A stretch of DNA of 5,923 nt from Chlamydiota bacterium (GCA_021772365.1 JAJFMC010000196.1:1-5923), one strand, 5' to 3'. Shown: positions 1 through 5,766, counted from the stretch's first letter. The notes: generated by a model from the letters alone, not told the origin. Program-made: numbers and translations.

Positions 1-226
1 TACGCCCAAGCCAATCTGAGTGGATATAAGCATCGAAAAAGGGATTACTACCCAAAAAAACAAAAGAATTGAAATACATTATAAACAACACCTAAACATC
101 AAATGATTTATAAAATACAAATAAAATACTTAACAAGTTTACAAAAACTAAACATTTGTGGTATCATAGACCCACTACATGCTTTAAGCAATTTTAACCT
201 TATGGCATAACCGATCGACTTCCAAA
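1..226. other. AT-rich left-edge intergenic region, possible gene ends
   Basis: No complete gene is visible here. Two weak options exist at the edge. On the plus strand the first frame is open from base 1 to a TGA at 70-72 and gives a basic tail ending in YYPKKQKN, which could be the C-terminus of an upstream gene. On the minus strand an ATG at 33 reads out of the window as MLISTQIGLGV. It has a perfect minus-strand TATAAT at 78-83 in front of it but no ribosome binding site, so a divergent gene is possible but unproven. Bases 133-159 form an AT-rich stem (GTTTA at 137-141 with TAAAC at 149-153, extended by ACAA at 133-136 with TTGT at 156-159), without a following T-run. I see nothing else. 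Confidence 0.35.
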
Positions 227-250
227 TTGTCAAGAAATTGGTTCTGATCG
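212..250. promoter_or_regulatory. Nested dyad over the dsbD promoter (possible operator)
   Basis: The sequence shows CGATC at 212-216, CCAAATT at 222-228, AAATTGG at 235-241 and GATCG at 246-250. The inner arms match as an inverted repeat in 6 of 7 positions with a 6-nt centre. The outer arms match in 5 of 5, with gaps of 5 and 4 nt, so the dyad is offset by half a base. It covers the predicted -35 hexamer and the whole spacer and ends right at the -10. That is the geometry of a repressor site, but no known regulator motif is recognised. Confidence 0.4.
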
Positions 251-256
251 TACAAT
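227..256 (+). promoter_or_regulatory. Predicted sigma70-type promoter for dsbD-tatD
   Basis: TTGTCA at 227-232 (5 of 6 to consensus) and TACAAT at 251-256 (5 of 6) are separated by 18 nt. A transcript would start near base 263 and have a leader of about 110 nt before the dsbD ATG at 372. This is the best plus-strand promoter match upstream of dsbD. The call is by consensus only. Confidence 0.6.
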
Positions 257-269
257 AGGAATATTTGCT

Positions 270-327
270 GAGGGAATTGCAAAAGTCTGGCTCAAAAAGC
301 GATCAGCCAGATTTTTGCAATATCCTC
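270..327 (+). promoter_or_regulatory. Long hairpin in the dsbD mRNA leader
   Basis: Bases 270-292 pair with 305-327 around a 12-nt loop (293-304). The core TTGCAAAAGTCTGGCT at 277-292 faces AGCCAGATTTTTGCAA at 305-320 with a single G-U. The base is GAGG at 270-273 with CCTC at 324-327. In 23 positions there are one A-A mismatch and two G-U pairs. If the promoter call is right, the stem begins within about 10 nt of the 5' end of the mRNA. No T-run follows, so it is not an intrinsic terminator. It could protect the 5' end, bind a protein, or control access to the ribosome binding site. Confidence 0.6.
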
Positions 328-361
328 TAATGCCCGAACTCTATTGCATGATCTACAATAT

Positions 362-367
362 AGGAGG
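362..367 (+). promoter_or_regulatory. Ribosome binding site deciding the dsbD start
   Basis: AGGAGG lies 4 nt before the ATG at 372. Earlier in-frame ATGs at 330 and 348 have no such site and lie between the leader hairpin and the site. The frame opens at 315, inside the hairpin. The later in-frame ATG at 387 is 19 nt away from the site, which is too far. Confidence 0.75.
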
Positions 368-371
368 TCGC

Positions 372-2642
372 ATGAAAAGGAAAGACATGAAAAAAACATT
401 TACATACATCCTAGTTACACTATTCATCTTCATTACTTCGACCTCTTTTGCTAATAATGAGGATTATCCTCAAGAAGACGAACCCGTCAGTGTAAGCCTA
501 GTCACCGAGCACACCTCCGTACAACCCGGCACGCCTTTTTGGATAGCTATCAACGTCGAAATGGATGACCACTGGCATTCCTACTGGAAAAATCCAGGAG
601 ATGTTGGAATGCCCATTTCTGTTGAGTGGAACCTACCGGAAGGATATCAGGCCAGTCCAATCCAATGGCCAACACCTAAGCGTTATGACCTCGACTCCAT
701 CATCGGTTACGGTTATGAAGGGAAAGCTGTATTACTCAGTCAGATAACGCCTCCGCAAAAGACCAGTGAAGAAGTAACCCTCGATGCCAGCATCAGCTGG
801 CTAGCATGTTCCGAAAGCGCTTGTTTACCTGGATCGGCAGAGTTGTCGTTAACGCTACCAGTCAAAAGCTCGAATCCAGAAATTAATGATTCTGCCAAAA
901 TATTGATCGAAAATGCAATACAGAAGCTACCTCAAGAGGATTGGGCGGAATTTTCTGCTCTTCGCAAGCAGGACCTCGTTGAAGTCGTCATGAAAACCCC
1001 TCCTTCTTCAAATATTGGAGGCAAAGCTTGCTTTTTCCCCGAGGATCCAGAAACGTTCAGTGATCAATTTGAAGCGACGATAGCTCCTTCAGATAGAGCT
1101 TCCGATACTTACATCGTAGCTCTTAAAGAGCATGGCGAGGCACAACACAATCCGACTCACGTCAAAGGAATCCTCGTTATTCAAGACGAGATAACAGGAA
1201 AGACCATCGAATCGTTAGCCCTGAATGTTCCAATTACCTTCACCCCTTCTGATGATGCACACCTCGTCAGTATGGGAGAACTCGCACAATCTAATGCGAT
1301 GGAAGGGACAGAGCTAATGGCAATGCACGAAGAAAACCACTCTCCATTCGAAGGGGGATTTCTTTTCTACCTTTTGACAGCCTTCGTAGGGGGAATGATT
1401 CTTAACTTAATGCCTTGTGTACTACCTGTTATTTCATTAAAAATCATGAGTTTTGTCAACCTCTCCGGAGAAGACAGAAAGAAAACAGTTCTCCATGGGG
1501 TGTTGTTTTCTGCAGGTGTTCTCATTTCGTTTTGGGCTTTAGCAGGGGCGCTTCTTATCCTACAGACTTACGGACACGCTGTTGGTTGGGGCTTCCAGCT
1601 ACAACAGCCAATTGTCATTGCCATCCTAGCGATTGTCATTCTCATTTTCAGCCTGAGTATGCTCGGCGTTTTTGAATTCGGAACTTCACTATCGTCAATG
1701 GCAGGGCAAGCGCAAGTTAAATCACAGAAAAAAAGCGAAAGTCTGACTGGTTCATTCTTCTCAGGCATACTCGCCACAGCAGTAGCAACGCCATGCACAG
1801 GGCCTTTTCTTGGACCGGCAGTAGGGTTTGCTGTTACACAGTCTGCAGTATTGTCAATGCTGATTTTTACGTCGCTAGGACTTGGGATGGCATTCCCCTA
1901 TCTTCTACTCTCGATATTTCCGAGCCTTCTGCGTTTTTTGCCTAAACCTGGGAATTGGATGGTGACATTCAAAGAGGTAACAGGCTTTATTATGATGGCT
2001 GTCGTCCTTTGGTTGTTATGGATCTTTAGTGCGCAGACAGACAGTTTTGCTCTATTCATCCTACTTTCTAGCTTCCTAATCATTTCTTTAGGGTGCTGGA
2101 TTTTTGGAAAGTGGGCCACACCATTGAAGAAGAAACGTACGCGCGTTATTGGTATGCTTGCAGCGCTAGCCTGTTTAGCAATTGGTGGCAACATGGCCTA
2201 TTCAGCCTCTACTGCGCCGATTACAACCCTCGACGACACAAACCCTATTAGTTTAGGCGATCATCACCAAACGCAATCATGGGTGAGTTTCAACGCTAAT
2301 GTCATCGATGAACTGCAAGAAGAAGGGGTTCCTGTATTCGTCGATTTCACAGCAAAGTGGTGCCTCATTTGTCAGGCGAACCATTTGGTTTTATCTGTCG
2401 ATCAAGTCGACAAGAAACTTAAGGAACTCGGTGTTGTCAAAATGAAAGCTGACTGGACAAAACACGATCCGCGTATCACAGAATTTCTGAAGAAATATGG
2501 ACGTAATGGAGTCCCTCTCTACCTGCTTTACTCAGGAAATCCCAAAGAACAACCGCAAATACTTCCTCAGGTGTTAACACCGGATATTGTTCTTGAATAT
2601 TTAGAAGAAATCAAAAAACCCGTTGCAATGGGAAATGAATAG
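372..2642 (+). CDS. dsbD: Thiol:disulfide interchange protein DsbD (ScsB-like long form)
   Basis: This 756-residue inner-membrane protein passes electrons from cytoplasmic thioredoxin to periplasmic disulfide partners. Residues 1-27 are a signal peptide (basic start, hydrophobic core, likely cut after SFA). Residues about 35-320 form the periplasmic N-terminal part, with the DsbD/ScsB signature around YWKNPGD and WLACSESACLPG, cysteines C146 and C151. Residues about 325-609 hold eight hydrophobic segments, with the redox cysteines in LMPCVLPV (C349) and TPCTGPFLGP (C475). The C-terminal thioredoxin domain has WCLIC (C664, C667) and the cis-proline in GVPLY. All expected cysteine pairs are present. 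The protein is longer than E. coli DsbD (about 565) because the N-terminal region is the larger ScsB type. The start follows AGGAGG at 362-367. tatD follows after 3 nt. The family call is certain; the partner proteins are unknown. Confidence 0.95.
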   Translation: MKRKDMKKTFTYILVTLFIFITSTSFANNEDYPQEDEPVSVSLVTEHTSVQPGTPFWIAINVEMDDHWHSYWKNPGDVGMPISVEWNLPEGYQASPIQWPTPKRYDLDSIIGYGYEGKAVLLSQITPPQKTSEEVTLDASISWLACSESACLPGSAELSLTLPVKSSNPEINDSAKILIENAIQKLPQEDWAEFSALRKQDLVEVVMKTPPSSNIGGKACFFPEDPETFSDQFEATIAPSDRASDTYIVALKEHGEAQHNPTHVKGILVIQDEITGKTIESLALNVPITFTPSDDAHLVSMGELAQSNAMEGTELMAMHEENHSPFEGGFLFYLLTAFVGGMILNLMPCVLPVISLKIMSFVNLSGEDRKKTVLHGVLFSAGVLISFWALAGALLILQTYGHAVGWGFQLQQPIVIAILAIVILIFSLSMLGVFEFGTSLSSMAGQAQVKSQKKSESLTGSFFSGILATAVATPCTGPFLGPAVGFAVTQSAVLSMLIFTSLGLGMAFPYLLLSIFPSLLRFLPKPGNWMVTFKEVTGFIMMAVVLWLLWIFSAQTDSFALFILLSSFLIISLGCWIFGKWATPLKKKRTRVIGMLAALACLAIGGNMAYSASTAPITTLDDTNPISLGDHHQTQSWVSFNANVIDELQEEGVPVFVDFTAKWCLICQANHLVLSVDQVDKKLKELGVVKMKADWTKHDPRITEFLKKYGRNGVPLYLLYSGNPKEQPQILPQVLTPDIVLEYLEEIKKPVAMGNE

Positions 2643-2645
2643 CGG

Positions 2646-3428
2646 ATGACTACGGAATATTTCGACTCGCACGCACACTTGACCTCTCAAAGTGTTTACG
2701 ATCGCATTGATGAGATTCTCGTTAATGCGAAAGCTGCAGGAGTGACGAACATCGTCAATATCTGCACCGATGAAGAGACCCTCATGAAAGGGCTGGACCT
2801 CGTTAAAGCCTACCCTTGGGTCTATAACGTTGCTTCGACGACGCCACACGATGTCGATAAAGAGGGAGAGCTGCTCTTTCCCCTGATGGCAAAGCATGCA
2901 CGGAACGGCGATCTTGTCGCTGTTGGAGAGACGGGTCTAGACTACTATTACGATCATTCCAAGCCCGAGACTCAACAGAAATTCCTAAAAAAATACCTAC
3001 ACTTAGCTTTGGAATGTAAGCTTCCTGTAGTGATCCACTGTAGGGAGGCATTTGCCGATTTTTTTGATATCATCGACAGCGAGTATGTCGTTAACGGCAA
3101 GCACGCACCCGGTGTTCTCCACTGCTTTACCGGCACATTAGCTGAGGCTGAAGAAGTGATCAAAAGAGGGTGGTATTTATCTCTTAGCGGAATTGTAACC
3201 TTCAAGAAAAGTGAAGTGTTGCGTGAAGTTGCCAAAATGATCCCTCTCAATCAGCTATTCATAGAAACAGACGCCCCATTCCTTGCTCCACAATCGCGAC
3301 GTGGAAAAATTAATGAGCCCGCCTATGTAGTGGAGACAGCTCAGAAAATTGCAGAGATCAAGGGCATTTCCTTAGAAGAACTTGCTAGAGTAACGAAAGA
3401 AAATGCCGAAACTTTCTTTCTTCGTTAA
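2646..3428 (+). CDS. tatD: TatD-family metal-dependent deoxyribonuclease
   Basis: This cytoplasmic hydrolase has 260 residues, the usual family length. The TatD/YcfH TIM-barrel metal ligands are all visible: H9 and H11 in DSHAHL, E95 in VGETGLDYYY, H131 in VVIHCRE, H159 in LHCFTG and D209 in IETDAPFLAP. Family members are known as Mg-dependent 3'-5' DNases involved in DNA repair or degradation. The exact substrate of this paralogue (TatD, YcfH or YjjV type) cannot be read from sequence. The ATG is 3 nt after the dsbD stop and has no good ribosome binding site of its own, so translation is probably coupled to dsbD. The same dsbD-tatD order is known to me from Chlamydia. The TAA overlaps the stop of the convergent minus-strand gene. 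Confidence 0.93.
   Translation: MTTEYFDSHAHLTSQSVYDRIDEILVNAKAAGVTNIVNICTDEETLMKGLDLVKAYPWVYNVASTTPHDVDKEGELLFPLMAKHARNGDLVAVGETGLDYYYDHSKPETQQKFLKKYLHLALECKLPVVIHCREAFADFFDIIDSEYVVNGKHAPGVLHCFTGTLAEAEEVIKRGWYLSLSGIVTFKKSEVLREVAKMIPLNQLFIETDAPFLAPQSRRGKINEPAYVVETAQKIAEIKGISLEELARVTKENAETFFLR
3425..3428. other. Shared TTAA holding stop codons on both strands
   Basis: The tatD stop is TAA at 3426-3428. The DUF1761 stop reads TAA on the minus strand at 3427-3425. Both sit in the perfect 10-bp palindrome GTTAATTAAC at 3424-3433. There is no spacer and no visible terminator hairpin with a T-run in either direction, so the two transcripts very likely overlap at their 3' ends. Confidence 0.9.
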
Positions 3429-3850
3429 TTAACTCCGAACCACCAGAAGAATAATCCAAATATTAGACCCATGGATAAGAAAGCAGCCAAGAAATATCCG
3501 ATGTCAATCAAGTAGGCACTAATAGGTTTCTTTGCCCATATCACACCAGAAAATTGTGTTGTTGCAACAAATCCAAGCCAAGCCCAAAAACTAAAAGATA
3601 TTGCACCCAAAATCGTTGTCACGCCAAAAAACACCAACATATACCCGAGCACCCAGGATCTAATCAACGCATTGACAAATCCTCCAAGATACTGTAAAGC
3701 ATTGGGTTTTATCAACGAGACGTCGAATTCATTAATCTCAGCCCACTTACCCCCAAAACATTGAGAACTGTACCAGAACGTTCCCAATATCATTTGAAGA
3801 ACAGCTGCGACTAATATCACAGTATAATGAGTATTAGCACCTTCTAACAT
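3425..3850 (-). CDS. DUF1761 family small membrane protein
   Basis: This 141-residue protein has four hydrophobic segments, at about residues 8-27, 50-75, 80-105 and 109-138. The first segment ends in the LGTFWYSSQCFGGKW stretch typical of DUF1761 proteins (pattern WYS followed by FG and W). No biochemical function is established for the family, and the protein is presumably in the inner membrane. The ATG at 3850 is preceded by AGAGGAG (3857-3863 on the plus strand) with 6 nt between, which supports this start. The gene converges on tatD with a 4-bp overlap and diverges from ndh across 172 nt. It looks intact and monocistronic. The family call is fairly sure; the role is unknown. Confidence 0.85.
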   Translation of the reverse strand: MLEGANTHYTVILVAAVLQMILGTFWYSSQCFGGKWAEINEFDVSLIKPNALQYLGGFVNALIRSWVLGYMLVFFGVTTILGAISFSFWAWLGFVATTQFSGVIWAKKPISAYLIDIGYFLAAFLSMGLIFGLFFWWFGVN

Positions 3851-3856
3851 TACTTT

Positions 3857-3863
3857 CTCCTCT
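3857..3863 (-). promoter_or_regulatory. Ribosome binding site of the DUF1761 gene
   Basis: Read on the minus strand this is AGAGGAG, placed 6 nt before the ATG at 3850. It is a strong match and fixes the start of the gene. Confidence 0.75.
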
Positions 3864-3891
3864 TACACCGAAGTAAATTTTGTTATTCTTA

Positions 3892-3900
3892 GATATAACA
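3892..3900 (-). promoter_or_regulatory. Possible extended -10 for the DUF1761 gene
   Basis: The minus strand reads TGTTATATC, a TGn extension followed by a 4-of-6 match to TATAAT. It would give a leader of about 35 nt. No convincing -35 is seen at 16-18 nt, so this is weak and rests on position and the extended motif. Confidence 0.3.
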
Positions 3901-3911
3901 GTTTTAGGATT

Positions 3912-3935
3912 ATTAGTAATCTGCAAACTAATCTG
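3912..3935. repeat. Short direct and inverted repeats between divergent promoters
   Basis: TAATCTG occurs at 3917-3923 and 3929-3935 as a direct repeat with a 12-nt period. ATTAGT at 3912-3917 and ACTAAT at 3927-3932 form an inverted repeat with a 9-nt spacer. The cluster lies between the proposed promoters of the DUF1761 gene and ndh, where a shared regulator could bind. It is short and AT-rich, so chance is possible. Confidence 0.3.
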
Positions 3936-3963
3936 TTGGGCTACAGGTGTTTAACGTCTTTAA

Positions 3964-3992
3964 TTGATCCAATTCCATTTCTATTGTATAAA
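3964..3992 (+). promoter_or_regulatory. Predicted sigma70-type promoter for ndh
   Basis: TTGATC at 3964-3969 (4 of 6) and TATAAA at 3987-3992 (5 of 6) have the optimal 17-nt spacing. Transcription would start near 3999 and leave a short leader of about 24 nt before the ndh ATG at 4023. Confidence 0.55.
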
Positions 3993-4022
3993 CCAAAATA
4001 AGACTACAACCCCGGATTTACG

Positions 4023-5444
4023 ATGAGTTATTCTAAAGTCATTATTATTGGTGCCGGTTTTGGCGGTATCAACTGTGCCATCAACCTCAATAAAGCCGAT
4101 GCCGACATTTATGTGATGGATAGAAATAACCACCACACGTTCCAGCCCCTGCTTTACCAAGTAGCTACAGCAGCCCTATCTCCAGGAAATATCGCTGTAC
4201 CCATTAGAGAAGTTCTCAAGAACCATAAAAATACAACGGTCTACCTGACCAATGTCGAAGATATAGATAAAGAAAAGCGGCAGGTTATTGCCTCAAGCGG
4301 AGAAAGGTTCGATTACGACTACCTGGTAGTAGCCACAGGAGCGCGACACTCCTATTTCGGAAACCCCGAGTGGGAAAAATATGCGCCTGGTCTCAAAAGC
4401 CTTCCCGACGCACTACGTATCAGAGAAAGGCTTCTCCTCTCATTTGAAATCGCTGAACGGGCCGATAGTATCCGTGCAGCAGAGAAATTCTTACGATTCG
4501 TTATAGTAGGTGGAGGGCCTACAGGTGTAGAACTTGCCGGTGCGGTTGCGGAGATAGCGCACAAGACTCTTTTCGATAACTTTCGTAGAATCAGACCGGA
4601 AAATGCGCAAATTTATCTAATTGAGAGTCAGCCGGAAATCCTAAAAACTTTCCACCCAAAACTAGGAAAGAAAGCTCACGAATATCTCGAAGAAATGGGT
4701 GTAAAAGTCATTCCCGGAACACGGGTCACCAATATTACTGAAGAAGGTATTTTTATAGACGAAAATTTTTTTCCATCCTTTAGCATCATCTGGGCAGCAG
4801 GGAACCACGCCTCTCCACTAATGGAAAAATTGGACACACCGCTCGATCGCATGAAGCGTGCAATCGTTGGACCCGACTTATCGATCCCAGACTACCCCGA
4901 GGTTTTTGTCATTGGTGACTCCGCGCATACTGAAGATGAGAAAGGTAACCCCCTACCGGGAATAGCATCAGTTGCTGTCCAACAAGGGCAATACATAGCA
5001 AAGATTATTAAGAAAAAAATCCCTCCTGAAAAACGCAAGCCATTCCTCTATTTCGACAAAGGGTCAATGGCCACAATAGGACGAGCTAAAGCTGTTTGCT
5101 CTATTCACAATTTTGATTTTTCAGGAATATTTGCCTGGTTGTCCTGGTCATTTATTCATGTGTTATACTTGATCAGTTTCCGTAACCGGATCCTAGTGAT
5201 GCTACAGTGGTTATTCTCCTACCTCACCTCTTCTAGAAATTCACGTCTCATTTTACGATCCCTGTATGGTAGGAAAGACTCTATTTTCCATAAAGTAGGC
5301 GATCACTTTGAGGATGAAGGGGGAAACTACCATTTTTCTTTCGATCATGATGACCCAACCGATTGGAGCATGGGGGATATGAAGTTTAAGACCGGTGAAG
5401 ACTCATTAAAAGCCGAAAAAAATAAAGAAACTACGGAAGAATAA
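4023..5444 (+). CDS. ndh: Type II NADH:quinone oxidoreductase (NDH-2)
   Basis: This 473-residue flavoprotein is predicted to oxidise NADH and reduce membrane quinone on the cytoplasmic face without pumping protons. The FAD-binding Rossmann motif GAGFGG is at residues 10-15, followed by HHTFQPLLYQVAT typical of NDH-2. The NADH-binding motif GGGPTGVELAG starts at G163. The second FAD contact IGDSAH has D299. The quinone-site region ASVAVQQGQY includes Q320 and Q321. A hydrophobic stretch at about 368-400 ending in FRNRILVMLQWLFSYL is the usual membrane anchor of this class. Beyond it lies a tail of about 70 residues, rich in acidic residues towards its end and longer than I expect. The ATG has no clear ribosome binding site, but it begins directly with the first Rossmann strand, so the start is sound. 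The gene appears monocistronic, with the palindromic element just after the stop. Confidence 0.94.
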   Translation: MSYSKVIIIGAGFGGINCAINLNKADADIYVMDRNNHHTFQPLLYQVATAALSPGNIAVPIREVLKNHKNTTVYLTNVEDIDKEKRQVIASSGERFDYDYLVVATGARHSYFGNPEWEKYAPGLKSLPDALRIRERLLLSFEIAERADSIRAAEKFLRFVIVGGGPTGVELAGAVAEIAHKTLFDNFRRIRPENAQIYLIESQPEILKTFHPKLGKKAHEYLEEMGVKVIPGTRVTNITEEGIFIDENFFPSFSIIWAAGNHASPLMEKLDTPLDRMKRAIVGPDLSIPDYPEVFVIGDSAHTEDEKGNPLPGIASVAVQQGQYIAKIIKKKIPPEKRKPFLYFDKGSMATIGRAKAVCSIHNFDFSGIFAWLSWSFIHVLYLISFRNRILVMLQWLFSYLTSSRNSRLILRSLYGRKDSIFHKVGDHFEDEGGNYHFSFDHDDPTDWSMGDMKFKTGEDSLKAEKNKETTEE

Positions 5445-5455
5445 ACATTCCCTAG

Positions 5456-5611
5456 ATCCTAATTGCTACCCAAACCCCAACTAAAACTTTTTTACGCCCA
5501 TCTGCTAAGCCTCGATTTTCGGTAAGGGGTTGAACCCTTACCTTCAAATCGAGACTACGCATCTGGACATAAAGAAAGACGTTTACGGCAAGTTTGGGTA
5601 GCAATTAGGGT
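5456..5611. mobile_element. MITE-like palindromic element, 156 bp
   Basis: CCTAATTGCTACCCAAAC at 5458-5475 is a perfect 18-bp inverted match to 5592-5609. Taken as 5456-5475 against 5592-5611, the terminal repeat is 20 bp with one mismatch. CCTAG flanks both sides directly (5451-5455 and 5612-5616), like a target duplication. Because CTAG is itself palindromic, the duplication could be 2, 3, 4 or 5 bp. The interior is also largely self-complementary: 5498-5505 with 5559-5566 (6 of 8), 5511-5518 with 5546-5553 (8 of 8) and 5521-5528 with 5535-5542 (8 of 8). There is no coding potential. Such an element would move using a transposase encoded elsewhere; IS5- or IS630-type enzymes fit a CTAG or TA target, but this is a guess. 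As RNA it would be one long stem at the 3' end of the ndh transcript. Confidence 0.65.
5511..5553. repeat. Central hairpin of the palindromic element
   Basis: CTCGATTT (5511-5518) pairs with AAATCGAG (5546-5553). After a small internal loop (TC against TTC), GGTAAGGG (5521-5528) pairs with CCCTTACC (5535-5542) around the 6-nt loop GTTGAA. All 16 pairs are Watson-Crick. No T-run follows, so it is not a classical terminator, though it could protect the 3' end of ndh mRNA. Confidence 0.75.
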
Positions 5612-5622
5612 CCTAGTATAAT
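5594..5622 (+). promoter_or_regulatory. Possible hybrid promoter at the right edge of the element
   Basis: A perfect TATAAT at 5617-5622 lies just outside the element. TTGGGT at 5594-5599, inside the terminal repeat, is exactly 17 nt upstream and keeps the TTG of the -35 consensus (3 of 6). Transcription would run toward the gene at 5876 with a leader near 250 nt. The -35 is weak. Confidence 0.3.
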
Positions 5623-5760
5623 GGATGGTACGAATACCTTTTCATTTGAAATCTAAAAAAACATCTTACAGGTATTAAGATTTAAATAAAATGTAAGAGA
5701 TAATTCTCTTAAATCTGTTATTTTGTTTAGTAAAAGAGTGTAATTTTAAGTTCATTTTTG

Positions 5761-5766
5761 TATAAT
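5761..5766 (+). promoter_or_regulatory. Candidate -10 box for the gene starting at 5876
   Basis: TATAAT is a perfect consensus -10 and is followed about 100 nt later by the ATG. The best -35 at 17-nt spacing (GTGTAA, 5738-5743) matches only 3 of 6, so the promoter may need an activator or tolerate a weak -35. Confidence 0.45.

Noticed and set aside
1..72. C-terminus of an upstream plus-strand gene, or start of a divergent minus-strand gene at 33
   Set aside because: Both frames are too short to judge. The plus frame has no recognisable motif and the minus start lacks a ribosome binding site, so neither is called as a gene.
315..371. In-frame N-terminal extension of dsbD from the ATG at 315 or from later ATGs at 330 and 348
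   Set aside because: These bases hold part of the leader hairpin and the AGGAGG site, and the extension would push the signal peptide inward. The start at 372 explains both the site and the signal peptide.
1568..2194. Open frames on the minus strand inside dsbD, and similar ones inside tatD and ndh
   Set aside because: They lie wholly within well-supported genes, have no recognisable domains or start signals, and read as shadows of the real coding frame.
3415..3450. Bidirectional terminator between tatD and the DUF1761 gene
   Set aside because: The TTCTT/AAGAA arms are too short and far apart, and there is no GC-rich stem or T-run. Only the short AT palindrome is real.
5511..5553. Intrinsic terminator of ndh
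   Set aside because: The stem is strong but no T-run follows on the plus strand, and it forms the centre of the larger palindromic element.
5621..5656. 11-codon ORF starting at the ATG just after the element
   Set aside because: It has no ribosome binding site, and its ATG overlaps the TATAAT box.
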